A DNA stretch of 64,000 nt from the NCBI RefSeq assembly GCF_030815295.1, contig NZ_JAUSWP010000001.1; one strand, 5' to 3'. Of this stretch, positions 28,817 through 39,697 are shown in pieces. The position numbers were made by a program, and so were the translations under genes. The DNA is from Mycoplasma yeatsii. Lineage in GTDB: Bacteria > Bacillota_I > Bacilli_A > Mycoplasmatales > Mycoplasmataceae. Each line of letters starts with the position of its first letter. Position 1 is the first letter of the stretch. The notes beneath the pieces were generated by a model, which did no database searches, was not told the DNA's origin, and saw only the letters and a program-made list of their open reading frames with translations.

Positions 28817-31800
28817 CTTTTACCTGCAACTATTTTTGTAAATTTATTAACTAAATAATTATCAACTTTACCATTATATGTATAAGCTAATTTTTCGTTA
28901 CCGTTTAGTTTGAATTTATCCTCTTGAGAAGTTATTGGAAGATATAAATTTTTAGATTCTCAGTAGAATCCTTTGTCTTCACCTTCGCTACTTGTAATTT
29001 CTTCATCAACAGAAACTAAAGGAGAAGCTTGACCTACATATTCAGAAACAGCAAGAGCATTTTCATATATAAAGTTAATAAAATCGTATGATAACTTTAA
29101 GTTTCTGCACTCTGTTGAAATAACCATACTATCAGAATAGATATTTGTTGTTTCGTATCTTATTTCTGTTTTACCATCAACTTCAACTTTGTGTTCTTTA
29201 TTCGGTCTTCCAAAGATATATCCTTTTGTTCCACCAATTGGATCACCTTCTTCATCTCTTAGAGTGTTAGCAGTAGCAGCATCTCCATTATACATAAATG
29301 CAAAATCAAAGTTACCAATTGTAGCTTTATCAATTAGATCATCACCGTTTAATGAAACATTAGGATTTCTAACTAAATCTTGAACATATTCTGCAGCTTG
29401 ATCTACAACTTCTCTACTTTCAATATTAACAATTTGACCAACACGTTGCGCACCGATCATAAATATGTTTTTAGGGTCATTATTTAAAACAACGTTCTTT
29501 CCAGCTTTAGCTGCGTCTCATAAAATTTCTCAACTTAAAGTTGAATTTTTTATTTCGGTTTCATTTGTTCCATCAACAAATTCAACACCTTGTTCTTTTA
29601 AAAATTGTTTATTTTCTTTTGTTGGATTAACAATGATTGACATATCTCCTCATAAATAAGGAACCGCATAATCTATAATTGAATCAGTATTTAAGTATTC
29701 TGCTTCTGAATCTTGTTCTTTATCATCTTTGTTTTCTTCTACTTCACGTTCAATAAGTTTAACTTCTGATTTAACCATTGTTTCTAATAATGGAGTTTGA
29801 ATTTGTTTAGGTTTTTTTTCTTCAGTTGACTCTGAATTTGAGTTATTTTCTTGGTCAGTGTTTTCTTCAGTAGACATTAAAGTTACATTTTCATCTTTGT
29901 TTTCTTCTGTACTATCTTCAGGTTTGTTAAAAGTGATTTCATTTCCGCTTCTATCTTTAAAAGTTCCTCAAACATTTAATTTAGAATAATCTAGTTTTTG
30001 AATTCTTCCTTCGTTAGCTAAACGTTGAATCATATAATCACTAGGAACCATAACATCATAACCAACTGTTTGAATTTTATTGTATAAATTCTCATTTGAG
30101 TCATAAGTTTGATAACTTATTTTTACTTTATGTTCTTTTTCAAATTTTTCAATCAATTCTTCATCAATGTACTCTCCTCAGTTAGCAACAATTAAATCAT
30201 ATGTATTGTTTAAAACATAAGCAGTAGTTAATCCTGAAAATGCACCAGCTGTTAAAATAACAACTGAAAAAGTTTTTCAAGTTCTAGAGATAAATGATTG
30301 AGCATGATATTTTGATTGATTTTTAATTAATAATTTCTTTTGTAAATTAATTACGTGTTCACTTAGTTTGTTAAGTTTGATTTGTTTTTTATCAATTTTA
30401 TTTTGATATTTAGTTTCAAAGTTTGAGATTAGTTTTTGTTTTTCTTCTTCTAAATGTTGGATTTGTTCTTGATCATCACAGTTTTGAATTTTTAAATCAA
30501 TTTGATTTGTGATTAAAACTTTTTTATAAATTCTAGTTAACACTTCGTCAATTTTATCTGTTAGTTCATTAATTTTATTTTTTCTAACATCTTGAAAGTC
30601 ACGTAGTTTTTCAACGACAATTCTTAACTTGTAATGATCTTTTCCTTCTTCAAGTTCTATGATTCATTCTTCAAGATAATTAATTTTATTTTTATATCAT
30701 TCAACAAGTTTTTTAGATGGATCTTTTTCTTGTTTTAATTCTTTTTTTAGAGTTCTAATTTTAGCTTTAATTTTTTTAATTTTTAAACTAGCGGTTTTTT
30801 CACGTTCTTTAATAACTTCAATTTTATCTTCTAAAAACTCAATCTTTTCTTCTAAGTTTTGAATTTGTAAAGTTAGTTTAGCCGCTTTTTTAACATCAGT
30901 TGTTTTTGATAACTGTTTGTTTAATTGGTTTAATTTTTTATTAGCTTTTTTTAATCTAGCTTCATAACGTTTTTCTTTACCTATTTTTGATTTTAGTTTA
31001 TATTGTTTTCATTGAAGTTTAGAAATCTTTTTATCATAGTTATTAGCTTTGAAAATAAACAATCTAAATTTTAAAATAAAGTATTTAAATCATAAGCTTA
31101 ATCTAAATGAAGTTTTAATTATAGTTTTATTATTTAAAGTATCTTTTAAATTTTCTAATTCTTTGTTTAATTTAGATAATTCTTTTAATTTATAAGTATT
31201 GTTTTGGATTTTTTGTTTTGTTTCAGTTTTGTATTGTTTATAAATAACAATTGCATTTCAAGTAATGATACAAATAGCAATTATTGCAACCAAACCTGTA
31301 CCAAAAGCGAATACAAAAGGTTTAATTTTTTTAGCTGTATAAATGAATGTAGAAATGTTTGTTTGATCTCCACCAGTAAAATAAGAAATAATAAAGTCAT
31401 CAAAACTCATCGCAAAAGCTATTGCGCTTGCAGTTATAATAGCTGGTTTTAAAATAGGAATAATAACTTTAAACATAACTTGATGATTCTTAGCACCTAA
31501 ATCATAACTAGCATCAATTAAGCTTGGATCAATTTTTCTTAATCTAGGCATAACTGTAATTAATACATAAGGCACGTTAAATGAAATGTGAGCCATGATC
31601 AATGTTAAGATCCCAAATTTTAATCCACTTAATAAAAATACAATCATTAATGAAACTGCAGTAACAACATCAGCATTAATTAAAGGAACGTTAGCAATTG
31701 AATATCATTTATTTCTTGTTGCTCTTTTTGTTTTACTTAACCCAATAGCAGCAAGTGTTCCAATTATTACTGAAACAATTGTTGAGACAACTGCAACAAA

Positions 31801-31989
31801 TATAGAAGTAAAAATTGATTTTAAAAATGGCGAATCAGAAAACATTCTTGAATATCATCTAAATGAAAATCCTTCTCATCCTAAAGTAGTTTCTCCACCA
31901 TTAAATGAAAGTACAACCATTGCAACAATTGGTGCATAAATAAATGCGATGATTATTGCAAAGTAACTATTTTTTAAGAATCTTTTCAT
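28813..31989 (-). CDS. potCD: fused spermidine/putrescine permease (PotC) and substrate-binding protein (PotD)
   Basis: 1058 residues in one frame. Residues ~1-250 are a PotC-type permease: six helices and the coupling motif IDASYDLGAKNHQVMFKVII near 180. Residues ~250-570 form a Lys/Glu-rich coiled coil (KLNKELENLKDTLNNK, EEKIEFLEDKIEVIKE). A membrane segment follows near 572-592. The rest is PotD-like (VANWGEYIDEELIEKFEKEH, YDVMVPSDYMIQRLANEG) with an acidic low-complexity insert near 690-760. Fusion tethers the receptor to the membrane in place of a lipid anchor. It overlaps potB by 23 bp. The fusion is known in mollicutes. Confidence 0.9.
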
Positions 31990-32962
31990 TTTTCTTACCA
32001 CCCCTTACTTCAAATTTATTACTTAATAATTTCATAATTATGATAATAGCAAATACCATGATAGCTAAAACAACTGAAATCGCTGCACCAAATCCAAAAT
32101 CACTTCCTTGGAAGAAGTATGATTCAATAGCTTGAGCAATTAAGTTAATTTTTCCATCACCCATATAATGAACAACTATCAGACTAGTTGCTGCTTGAAC
32201 TAAAACTAAACTAAATCCAGTTAAAACTCCTGGCATTGATGAACGTAATGTTATAGTTCAAAAAGTTTTAAACGGTGAGCAACCTAAGTCTTGAGCTGCA
32301 TCTTCTAAATCTCTAGGTCTTGATTCTAGTGAATCATAAATTGGAGCTATTGCAAAAGGTAAGAACATATAAGTCATACCAATAACCATCGCAATTGGTG
32401 TACCAATTGAGGATGCTGCAAATAAGTAAAATAAAGATCTAAGTCCTAAAACTTTTAAAAGCATAGAAATTCACATAGGCATTGTAACAATTACTCACAT
32501 GTTTCTTGCTAGAATTTTTGATCTCATTTTAGACATAATTAGTGCAATTGGATAACCCATTAAAACACACATAAGTCCTGCAGCAAATGCGTAAGCAATT
32601 GAAAGTAATAATGAAATCATAAGATCATTATCGGTAAATAAAGTAATGAATTTTTCAATAGATATTCTAAAAAGTTTAATTCCATCAGCTGGTTGAACAA
32701 CAGCATAAATAACAATCAGAATTAAAGGAAGCACAACTAAAAATGACATTACTACAAAAAATGGTAATAATATCGGTCATACTTTTCCTTTTGCGAAATT
32801 AAACATTTTAGTTTGAGAAAGTCGGTTATTAATTTCTTTTATTTTTAATCTGAAATTTTCACGTTTGATTTGTTCTTTTTGATCATCAATAGCTTCTTCA
32901 AGTTCTTCTTGATTAAAACCATTTAGATTGACTTGAACGTCTTTTATATTTTTTTCTTTCAT
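31967..32962 (-). CDS. potB: spermidine/putrescine ABC permease PotB
   Basis: 331 residues. An unusual charged N-terminal tail of about 55 residues (NQEELEEAIDDQKEQIKREN) precedes six helices. The cytoplasmic EAA-type loop reads LEDAAQDLGCSPFKTFWTI near 220. Several TGA Trp codons. ATG 32962 is three bases from the potA stop. It pairs with the PotC half of the fusion to form the translocation pore. Confidence 0.93.
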
Positions 32963-32965
32963 AAA

Positions 32966-34018
32966 CTATTCAACTTCTTTTCACATAACGTGAATGCTTT
33001 CATATTTTCATTTAATAGAAACTTTTTGACCAACTTTATATTCATCAATTGTATCAATGATTCATTCTCTACCTTTTGAAGTTTTAACAATGATTTCTCA
33101 AAGATTTCCTTTAAATGTAGTGTTTATAACTGTTGCATTGAAAAATCCTTTGTCTACTTTATCAATAATTATGTCTTCAGGTCTTATAACAATATCGATA
33201 TTTTTTTCTTTTTCTCCGAAGTTTGTATCCATACATGAAAACTCTTTACCATCAAATTTAACTAAATTATCTTTTATAAAAGTTCCATCAGTTATGATAT
33301 TTGAACTACCAATAAAGTTAGCTACTCATGCGTTTTCAGGTTCATTATAAATTTCTTCAGGTGTTCCAATTTGTTGAATAATTCCATCATTCATAACAAC
33401 AACACGATCACTCATACTTAATGCTTCTTCTTGATCGTGACTTACCATGATAAATGTAATTCCAATTTCACGTTGTAGACGTTTTAATTCTTCTTGCATT
33501 GTTTTTCTTAATTTAACATCTAATGCAGCCATAGGTTCATCTAATAATAAAACTTTAGGCTTCATAACAAGTGCTCTAGCAATTGCAACACGTTGTTTTT
33601 GTCCACCAGATAGTTCAGATACTTTTTTCTCTTCATATCCTTCTAAACCAACTTGACGAATTTGTTTAGCCACTTCACGCTCAATCATATCTTGTTTAGT
33701 TTTTTTAACTCTTAATCCAAAAGCAATATTTTCAAAAACATTTAAATGTGGAAATAAAGCATATGATTGGAAAATAGTATTGAATTGACGTTTGTTAATT
33801 GGAATAGGTAATAAGTTTTTGTCTTCAAATAAAATTTCACCACTGTTTGGTTTTTCAAATCCACCTATGATTTTTAATGTTGTAGTTTTACCACATCCAG
33901 ATGGTCCTAGAAAAGTAATGAATTCTCCTTCTTTAATATTGAAACTAATACCTTTTAAAACAACTCTACCATCGAATTCTTTGGTAACGTTTCTTAATTC
34001 TAATATATTATTTTTCAC
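32966..34018 (-). CDS. potA: spermidine/putrescine ABC transporter ATPase
   Basis: 350 residues. Walker A GPSGCGKTT near 38, Q-loop FQSYALFPHL, signature LSGGQKQRVAIARAL near 140, Walker B VLLLDEPMAALD, switch SHDQEEAL. The C-terminal OB-like regulatory domain begins near 235 (VANFIGSSNIITDG; IVIRPEDI). First transporter gene; AGGAGGAG lies before the start, whose codon reads GTG-AAA-ATG in the leader, with the ATG used at 34018. Confidence 0.95.
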
Positions 34019-34089
34019 AGTTCTCCTCCTATATTCATTGTATTGAATATTAATAATTTAAATACAACAACAGAAGTCTAAAAAGACTC

Positions 34090-34197
34090 CTACTTAAGGG
34101 AGAGACTTTCAGTTTCTAAAGTGATTTCTTTAATTTGAGAATGAGAAAAAATAACATCTAGTCATTCAACAATTATGTAATTAATTTGTTTTAACAT
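34090..34197 (-). CDS. possible 35-residue leader peptide upstream of potA
   Basis: ATG 34197 to TAG 34090 encodes 35 residues with one TGA Trp (IIVEWLDVIFSHSQ) and has AGAAAAGAGATGAG upstream. A weak AGTCT/AGACT hairpin follows the stop. It lies in the 300-bp gap between the HAD gene and potA, on the same strand. It could be a regulatory upstream ORF of the polyamine operon or chance; nothing similar is recognised. Confidence 0.3.
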
Positions 34198-34273
34198 TTT
34201 CTCATCTCTTTTCTATAAATAATTTTATTTTTAAATACAATACTTTTAATTGTAAATTGTTTTAAAAAAAATA

Positions 34274-34306
34274 CAAATAAAATATTTTTTCTAATAATTT
34301 TATTTG
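34274..34306 (-). terminator. AT-rich terminator after the HAD phosphatase
   Basis: CAAATAAAAT/ATTTTATTTG, 10-bp stem, 13-nt loop, then TATTTTTTTT on the minus strand. Confidence 0.55.
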
Positions 34307-34315
34307 CTTTTAATA

Positions 34316-35164
34316 TTAATTTTTAGGGATCGGTTCTTTTAGAACATGTTTATAAATATAATGTCCAACTCCACCATCATCACAACTTAATTCAGTTATA
34401 TCATTTGCTGCTTTTCTAACATTATCACGATAGTAATTTTTCATTACAACTCCAGTTCCGGCAAACTTTAATGCTTCAATATCATTTTCTCCATCACCAA
34501 AGAAAATAATTTCTTCAGGTTTAATATTTAATTCATTAGCAATATATTCTAATCCATAACCTTTATTAATTGATTTAGGATTGATTTCAACATTTTCTTT
34601 AGCATTAGTAATGTAACTAAATGAATAAATACTATAACCTCTTTCTTCAATTTCTTTTCTTAAAGCTCTCATATTTTGACGTTTTCCAAAACAAATATAT
34701 TTAGTGATTATTGCATCTGGATCTTTTTTAGGGTCATAAGTTTTAACAACTCTTTTAACTCTTCTTTTCATTCATAAAGCAAATATTGAAAATCCTTTAC
34801 TTTTATAAGCTGTATTTTCATCTAATGCGTAAGCAAAAACATGAGCTTTATGTTTCATAGCTAACTCAAATATTTCTTTACTTTCTTCTTTTGTAAAATG
34901 TTTAGTATATCTAACTTTAACACTACCATCAGTTTCATAACTAAAAACTTGTCCACCATTTAAACTAACAAATGGAATTCCTGTATTCATTAAGTCTAAT
35001 TGTTCAGCTACAACTCTTGTTGTGTTAATATTTCTTCCTGTTGCGATTACGATTTTAATACCTTTTTCTTTAGCTCTTTTTATTGCTTGTTTAGTTAATT
35101 TATTAATACCTGCTTTGTGTGATAAAACTGTTCCATCCAAGTCAATTGCAATCATTTTATACAT
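34316..35164 (-). CDS. Cof-type HAD-IIB phosphatase
   Basis: 282 residues. Catalytic DLDGT at 8-12 (Asp nucleophile and acid/base), IATGRN motif II near 40, and motif IV GDGENDIEAL near 220. The C2B cap lies between (TKYICFGKRQNMRA). Such enzymes dephosphorylate sugar phosphates, nucleotides or flavin precursors; the substrate cannot be told. One TGA Trp at IFALWMKRR. Transcribed divergently from the aminotransferase gene. Confidence 0.9.
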
Positions 35165-35285
35165 AGTAAAACACTCCTTTTAAAATAATTATAACAAGTT
35201 AATCTTTATAAGATATCTAATAAATTTTCATACTAAACAATATTTCTCACAATAATTTTTACATAGAAAACTGTTTTTAAAAATT

Positions 35286-35291
35286 TATAAT
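35286..35291 (+). promoter_or_regulatory. -10 element of the aminotransferase-ridA unit
   Basis: TATAAT on the + strand 31 bp before the aminotransferase ATG, in the divergent intergenic region; -35 box is poor. Confidence 0.45.
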
Positions 35292-35863
35292 AAAGATGAG
35301 AAGCAAAAAGGAGGGCTTTGAATGAAAGATCAATCAATTTGCTTAGATAACTTTAATTGTTTAGATAAACTAAAAATTGATTTAAGAAAACAAACAAAAG
35401 AAAGAAGATGAGATGAAACTTTCTTAAAAGCTAATTATCAATTAGATGATTATAGTAAAGTGTTAAATTGTTCTATAGCAGATACTGATTTTGGAACACC
35501 AACATTCATATCAGATGAAATAATAGCTAGAGCTAATAAAAGAAGTTATAGTTATACATACATATTTGACGAATCAATAAAAGCAGTAATTGAATGATAT
35601 AAAAAATTTCATAATATTTCATTAGAAGAAAAATGAATAAGGCTGGGTAATGGTACAGTTAATGCAATGCATCAAGCAATTATTGCAATGACAAATGAAA
35701 ATGATTCAGTTTTAATTCAATCACCATTGTATAAACCATTTCAAAGAAGTATATTATCAAACAAAAGAAAAGTAGTTGAAAGTAAACTTATTTTTGACCA
35801 AAAATCTAAAACATATAAAATTGATTTTGATGATTTTGAAAATAAAATCAAAACTAATAATGT

Positions 35864-35871
35864 AAAAATGT
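35864..35871 (+). repeat. target-site duplication, left copy
   Basis: AAAAATGT, repeated exactly at 61190-61197, directly outside the element's left end. Confidence 0.9.
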
Positions 35872-35883
35872 GCAACCGTAAAA
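35872..35883 (+). repeat. ICE terminal inverted repeat, left
   Basis: GCAACCGTAAAA; its partner at the right end reads GGAACCGTAAAA inward (11 of 12 identical). Expected transposase cleavage site. Confidence 0.85.
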
Positions 35884-36261
35884 TTTAGGTATGTTAGCAA
35901 AAAGACCATTGCTGGTTAAATTCTTAATTTCATTATAGCACTAATTTTACCAGTTACAACAATTTTGTAATTTTTGCTCCAGCGTGCGTCAGATACCGTT
36001 TAAAGTGTGCCCCTACGCGTGCGTGCACCCTTTAAAGGCAAGATAAGGTTTTGCTCCACCCCCTTACCGGGGGGCAAAATTTCAAAAATTCTATATTACG
36101 TAGTAATATAGCTTGCTTAAAAAACACTGTTCCAGTGTGCTCCACTTTTGCTCCACCCTTTCATTTTTGCTCCAAAAGTGCTCCAGTAAGAAAAACTATA
36201 TATACTATGTATATATAGAAACTCTCAAAATCCGGAGCAAAATTGCTCCACCCCCTGTTTT
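35884..36261. repeat. structured left-end region with TGCTCCA boxes and hairpins
   Basis: Gene-free 378 bp between the left terminus and the transposase stop. TGCTCCA occurs on the + strand at 35975, 36052, 36138, 36149, 36168, 36179 and 36244, and its core in inverted orientation at 36234. Hairpins: CCCCC/GGGGG flanked by TTTTGC/GCAAAA (36049-36079), CTATATTAC/GTAATATAG (36091-36111), ACACTG/CAGTGT (36124-36138), CTATATATAC/GTATATATAG (36196-36218). Much GC-richer than its surroundings. Likely a protein-binding end region. Confidence 0.7.
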
Positions 36262-37500
36262 CTATAAAAAAACCGTTGCTTGATTTTTCAGTAAATTTTT
36301 AAAAATTACTTTCATTTTTATGTTTCTAAAACAGAATAAAGCTTGTCATTTTTTAATATGTTTTTTGAAAGAATTGAACACAAAATGCTCAGTAAAGCTA
36401 CTAAATTTTTTATGATTTTCAAATAGTCACTTACTGTTGTTCATTATCATTTTATAGAAGCTTCTAGCATTCAAAACTATGCTACTTGGTACGTTATTTC
36501 TCCGTGCTTCAGCTAGAAATTCAAAATAAATTTGCTTAAAAAATTCTTTATCTTTACTAAAAATTGCTTGCTCAAAAACATCTTTTCAAGGTAAATTAAA
36601 CTGCTTATTTATTCGATTTTTAAAGTATTTTTTGTTAGCTTGACTAGCAAATTTATTAGTTGAAAAAGCAGTATTTAATGCTTTTTTAATATGAAAAAGA
36701 TCTAAACAAAACTTCAATTCTAACTGTTCAGCTAGATTAGAGATTCATTTAGCAGCATCACCATTAACAATAATTTTTCACCTATTTTTAAAGCTTTTTA
36801 TAAAGTGTTTTATGTTTCAAAAAACATAATTTAAGTTATTAAATTCGTTATTTCTTTCATCTAAATTTTTAGTAAAAAAGATATTAATAACGTCATTAAG
36901 TTGTCTTTTGTTATTATCTAAAGTATGTAAAATTACTTCTCTAACTCTCATTTTTTTAAGATTTTCTTGTTGATGATTAACATAAAAATCATCCATTTCT
37001 AGATAAATTTGTTCATTAGAATCGACTAATTTTTGATGAGTTTTAGTAAGTAATTTTTGATTATTTTCATAAATTATTTCTTCAATATTTGAAGTTTTTA
37101 TATAGTGATTAATTAACTGTTTACTAGGTAAAAATTGCTTTAAAAATAACGGAGTATTAGTATTTTCAAGATAACTTCTAACAGCATATTTTAAAACATC
37201 AATATCATATTTTGAGTATTGTAGTTCTTCTAATTTAGAATGATGATAGTAACAAAAACGCTTAACTTTTTTAGTGATTTGATCAGTTATTTCATACATT
37301 GTTAAATTAAGTTCAAATATACCAGCAAATGTAATTCACTTTCTTTTGCAACGTCTAAAAATACGTCAATTAGGATATAATTCTTTTCTTTTTATTTCTC
37401 TAAATTCTTGTTCAAGTTTATTAATTTCATTTGCTTTTTGTTGGTATAATTTACTTAAAAAAGTTAAGTTATTATCAAATAAATTTTCATTAAATTTCAT
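36262..37500 (-). CDS. ICE DDE transposase (Mutator-like/UPF0236-ISLre2 type)
   Basis: 412 residues, open through several TGA codons. Acidic catalytic candidates: EMDDFYVNHQQ near 148, VNGDAAKWI near 247, and a Glu in the helical C-terminal part (LAEARRNN near 343 or SFTEHF near 382). VNGDAAKWISN followed by FCLDLFHIKKAL strongly resembles the UPF0236/ISLre2 transposase core. The N-terminus is basic (KRCKRKWI). It corresponds to the transposase-like family called Mbov_0401 in M. bovis (from memory). ATG 37500 has AAGGAGAAAT upstream. It should cut at the terminal repeats for excision and near-random integration. Confidence 0.85.
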
Positions 37501-37517
37501 ATTTCTCCTTATAAAAA

Positions 37518-37535
37518 AGAGTACATAAGTACTCT
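37518..37535 (-). terminator. terminator before the transposase gene
   Basis: AGAGTAC-ATAA-GTACTCT overlapping the stop of the preceding gene, followed on the minus strand by TTTTTTAT and then the transposase ribosome site. It may limit transposase expression. Confidence 0.6.
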
Positions 37536-37851
37536 AACGCAACCTTGCTTTTATTACACCTAAAACTATGATAGAAACTATAATAATTCCAATACCCATT
37601 AAAATTTGTTGAATATAAACAATAATTAAAACTCCTATAGCTATAATTAAAGCTAATATAATAATATATAATCAATAAACACGGAAAAATAATTTTACAG
37701 CAGATAAAATATATCAACCAAATCAGAAGAAAAAATTTCAAATTTTTTCTAATATTGTTGGAGTATATCCTTGTTGAAGTTTTAGTTTATTCTTTTGATA
37801 ATGTTTAGTGACAATTTTTTGATTGTTTAAACAACGGAAAAATCATTTCAT
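37534..37851 (-). CDS. small ICE membrane protein (105 aa), paralogue of the 114-aa protein
   Basis: 105 residues, needs several TGA Trp codons (MKWFF, KIWNFFFWFGWYI, VYWLYI). The basic N-terminal 40 residues precede two or three hydrophobic segments near 43-60, 63-82 and 88-102. ATG 37851 has ATTAGGAGATT upstream. It shares layout (charged head, aromatic W/F-rich first helix, second helix pair) with the protein at 38055-38399, and both follow a copy of the parA 3' end. So the two arose by duplication. Function unknown. Confidence 0.75.
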
Positions 37852-37879
37852 AATTAATCTCCTAATATAGTATTTCTTT

Positions 37880-38055
37880 TTATCTTAATTCATTAATTAA
37901 ATTATTTATTGGATTACCATTTTTAATTAAACTGTTAAGTTTATCGTTTTCTCTAATTCATTTAGTTTTTTCTCAACTATTTAGTCTTTTGTCATCAATA
38001 GCTAAGTTAATTTTAACTATACCAGTTTTAGTGTTTTTTTGTAAAATTGATTTTT
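37880..38055 (-). pseudogene. duplicated 3' fragment of parA
   Basis: Segment 37907-38055 is 149 bp and matches 38457-38605 with one mismatch (A at 38000, G at 38550), offset exactly 550 bp. It encodes the ParA C-terminal sequence SILQKNTKTGIVKINLAIDD without a start or the Walker regions, and ends at TAA 37880. Its upstream edge coincides with the stop of the 114-aa gene. A remnant of tandem duplication kept similar by recent copying or gene conversion. Confidence 0.85.
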
Positions 38056-38399
38056 TAACTACTCAATCAAGCTTTTAAAACAATAAAAAATACGACAAGT
38101 GCTAAAACAATAGATACAAGCATTTTAATAGTATTAAAATTAATAACTATAAAAGCTATAACCCCACCAAGTATAGCTAAAAATATAAGTACAATTATAA
38201 TTAAAATTCAATCATCACCAATTACTTCTACGTTAATTCACTTAATAAATGTAAAAGGATATCAGAAAAATAAGAAGAAAAATGTTCAAAATTTTCTTCA
38301 TTTTGTTCAAACGTAGTTAGGATTTTCTTTTCTAGCTTTATAAAGTTGGTATCTTTTAGAACAACCTTGTTTTTCTTCTAAGTATTCTCTTCAGATCAT
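38055..38399 (-). CDS. small ICE membrane protein (114 aa)
   Basis: 114 residues with many TGA Trp codons (MIWREYLEEKQG, VWTKWRKFWTFFF). Charged N-terminus of about 38 residues, then hydrophobic segments near 40-52, 62-82 and 88-112. ATG 38399 has TAGGAGTGG upstream, 12 bp after the parA stop, so it is probably cotranscribed. Paralogue of the 105-aa protein downstream. Could be an ICE membrane factor or entry-exclusion type protein; no evidence beyond position. Confidence 0.75.
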
Positions 38400-38411
38400 A
38401 ATTATCCACTC

Positions 38412-39326
38412 CTAATAAAGTATTTCTTTTTCTTGTAGTTCTAAAATTAAATTGCTTATTGGATTACCATTTTTAATTAAACTGTTAAGTTTATCGTTTT
38501 CTCTAATTCATTTAGTTTTTTCTCAACTATTTAGTCTTTTGTCATCAATGGCTAAGTTAATTTTAACTATACCAGTTTTAGTGTTTTTTTGTAAAATTGA
38601 TTTTTCAATTGCACTATTTTCAACTACAATTGTATTTAAAACTAAGTCTTTAAATAAGAAGTTATCATCACTTAATGAGCTTACAATTTCTTTAGATAAA
38701 GCGTTATTTTTCACCTTATTTATCAAAATAGCTTTTAATGCATTAGGTATATTAGAAAAAGTATCGCTCATATACCTTTTTTCTCAGATTTTTAAGTTTT
38801 TAATAGCACCAGTTAAAGAAAAAGGATCAGCATTAACAACTTGTATAACTCCACCACGAAATGCACAAGCTACATAAACATTTTCAGCAATTGGATCAAA
38901 ACTAGGATTAGTATCAATAATAATGTGATCGTATGAAGAAAGCAATTCTTGTTCTTCACCAATTTTAATTAGATTAGTAATTAATCTTTTTTCCCTATTT
39001 ACTTCTAAAACTAATTGTCTATTTTGTTTTTCTAAAATTGGAGTTGACGGAATAAAATCAATGTTTTCAATAAAGCTTTTTACAATAGTTTTTTTCAATT
39101 CTTGTTTAGTTACATCATCTAATAATCATTTTTCAGTACCTTGAATGTCTTTTGTCTGACTAACAGATTCTCTTAAAGTTTGAGTTATTGAACCTTGCGG
39201 ATCAAAGTCCATAACAAGAATCTTTTTACCTTGCTTAGCTAAAGCTCCAGCTACGTTTAAATTAAGTGTAGTTTTTCCAACCCCACCCTTAAGTCCACCG
39301 AAACTAATTACATTAACTTGTTTCAT
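38412..39326 (-). CDS. parA: ParA/Soj-type ATPase
   Basis: 304 residues in one frame across two TGA codons. Deviant Walker A GGLKGGVGKTT at 10-20, VMDFDPQGSITQTL near 38, and Walker B-like HIIIDTNPSFDPI near 130. The C-terminal ~80 residues (ENSAIEKSILQKNTKTGI, RLNSWEKTKWIREN) lie beyond the usual ParA core. ATG 39326, with AAAGGAATC upstream, is preferred to an in-frame ATG-like start at 39347. No ParB is recognised nearby. It may stabilise the excised circle or regulate ICE genes. Confidence 0.88.
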
Positions 39327-39697
39327 AAGTTTAGATTCCTTTCTCAATAAAATTATATAGTTATTATATATTTATAATATATTTTTAATATCTTTTATAA
39401 TTATATTATATATAAAAATAAATTATTTACTATATTTTTAATATAGTTTATATATATTATATCTATATAGAAACTAAATATAAATAAAATAAAAACATAA
39501 ACAATACTTTTAAACAATAATTAAAAGCTTTGAAAAGATATTTGATTAAATATCAAATAGTAACTAGTTTATCTTTTGAATTTAACAAAAAATCGTTGAA
39601 TAGACAACGATTATATTATTTATTGAGTTTTTTACTGAATAATTATTTTTGTTGAGATATGAAGCTATTAATAGCTTTTAAACGCATTTTAATAACT
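39327..39697. other. gene-free AT-rich region upstream of parA
   Basis: 371 bp with almost no G/C and several TATAAT-like boxes on the minus strand (39361-39420), likely the parA promoter. It contains an inverted repeat TATTTGAT/ATCAAATA (39540-39559) and a terminator AATCGTTG/CAACGATT (39591-39612) for the upstream gene. No reading frame with a ribosome site was seen. Confidence 0.5.
39591..39612 (-). terminator. terminator after the 314-aa ICE protein
   Basis: AATCGTTG/CAACGATT 8-bp stem with 6-nt loop, then TTTTTTGTTAAA on the minus strand. Confidence 0.7.

Larger units (their letters stand above)
35322..35888 (+). pseudogene. PLP-dependent aminotransferase (MalY/PatB-like), 5' part, interrupted by the ICE
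   Basis: MalY/PatB enzymes are fold-type I PLP proteins, often cystathionine/cysteine beta-lyases. The original frame runs from ATG 35322 (AAGGAGGGC upstream) to 35871 and includes IADTDFGTPTFI and RLGNGTVNAMHQAI, typical of the family. At 35872 it enters the ICE and ends after CNRKI at TAG 35886-35888, giving a 188-residue fragment without the PLP lysine. The remainder is at 61198-61874. Joining the two at the AAAAATGT duplication restores the frame VKMFMFCNPHNPGG. The truncated product should be inactive. Confidence 0.9.

Noticed and set aside
37490..37741. Aromatic-rich 83-residue frame on the minus strand
   Set aside because: Low-complexity shadow of the 105-aa membrane protein read in another frame; the real gene has a ribosome site and a paralogue.
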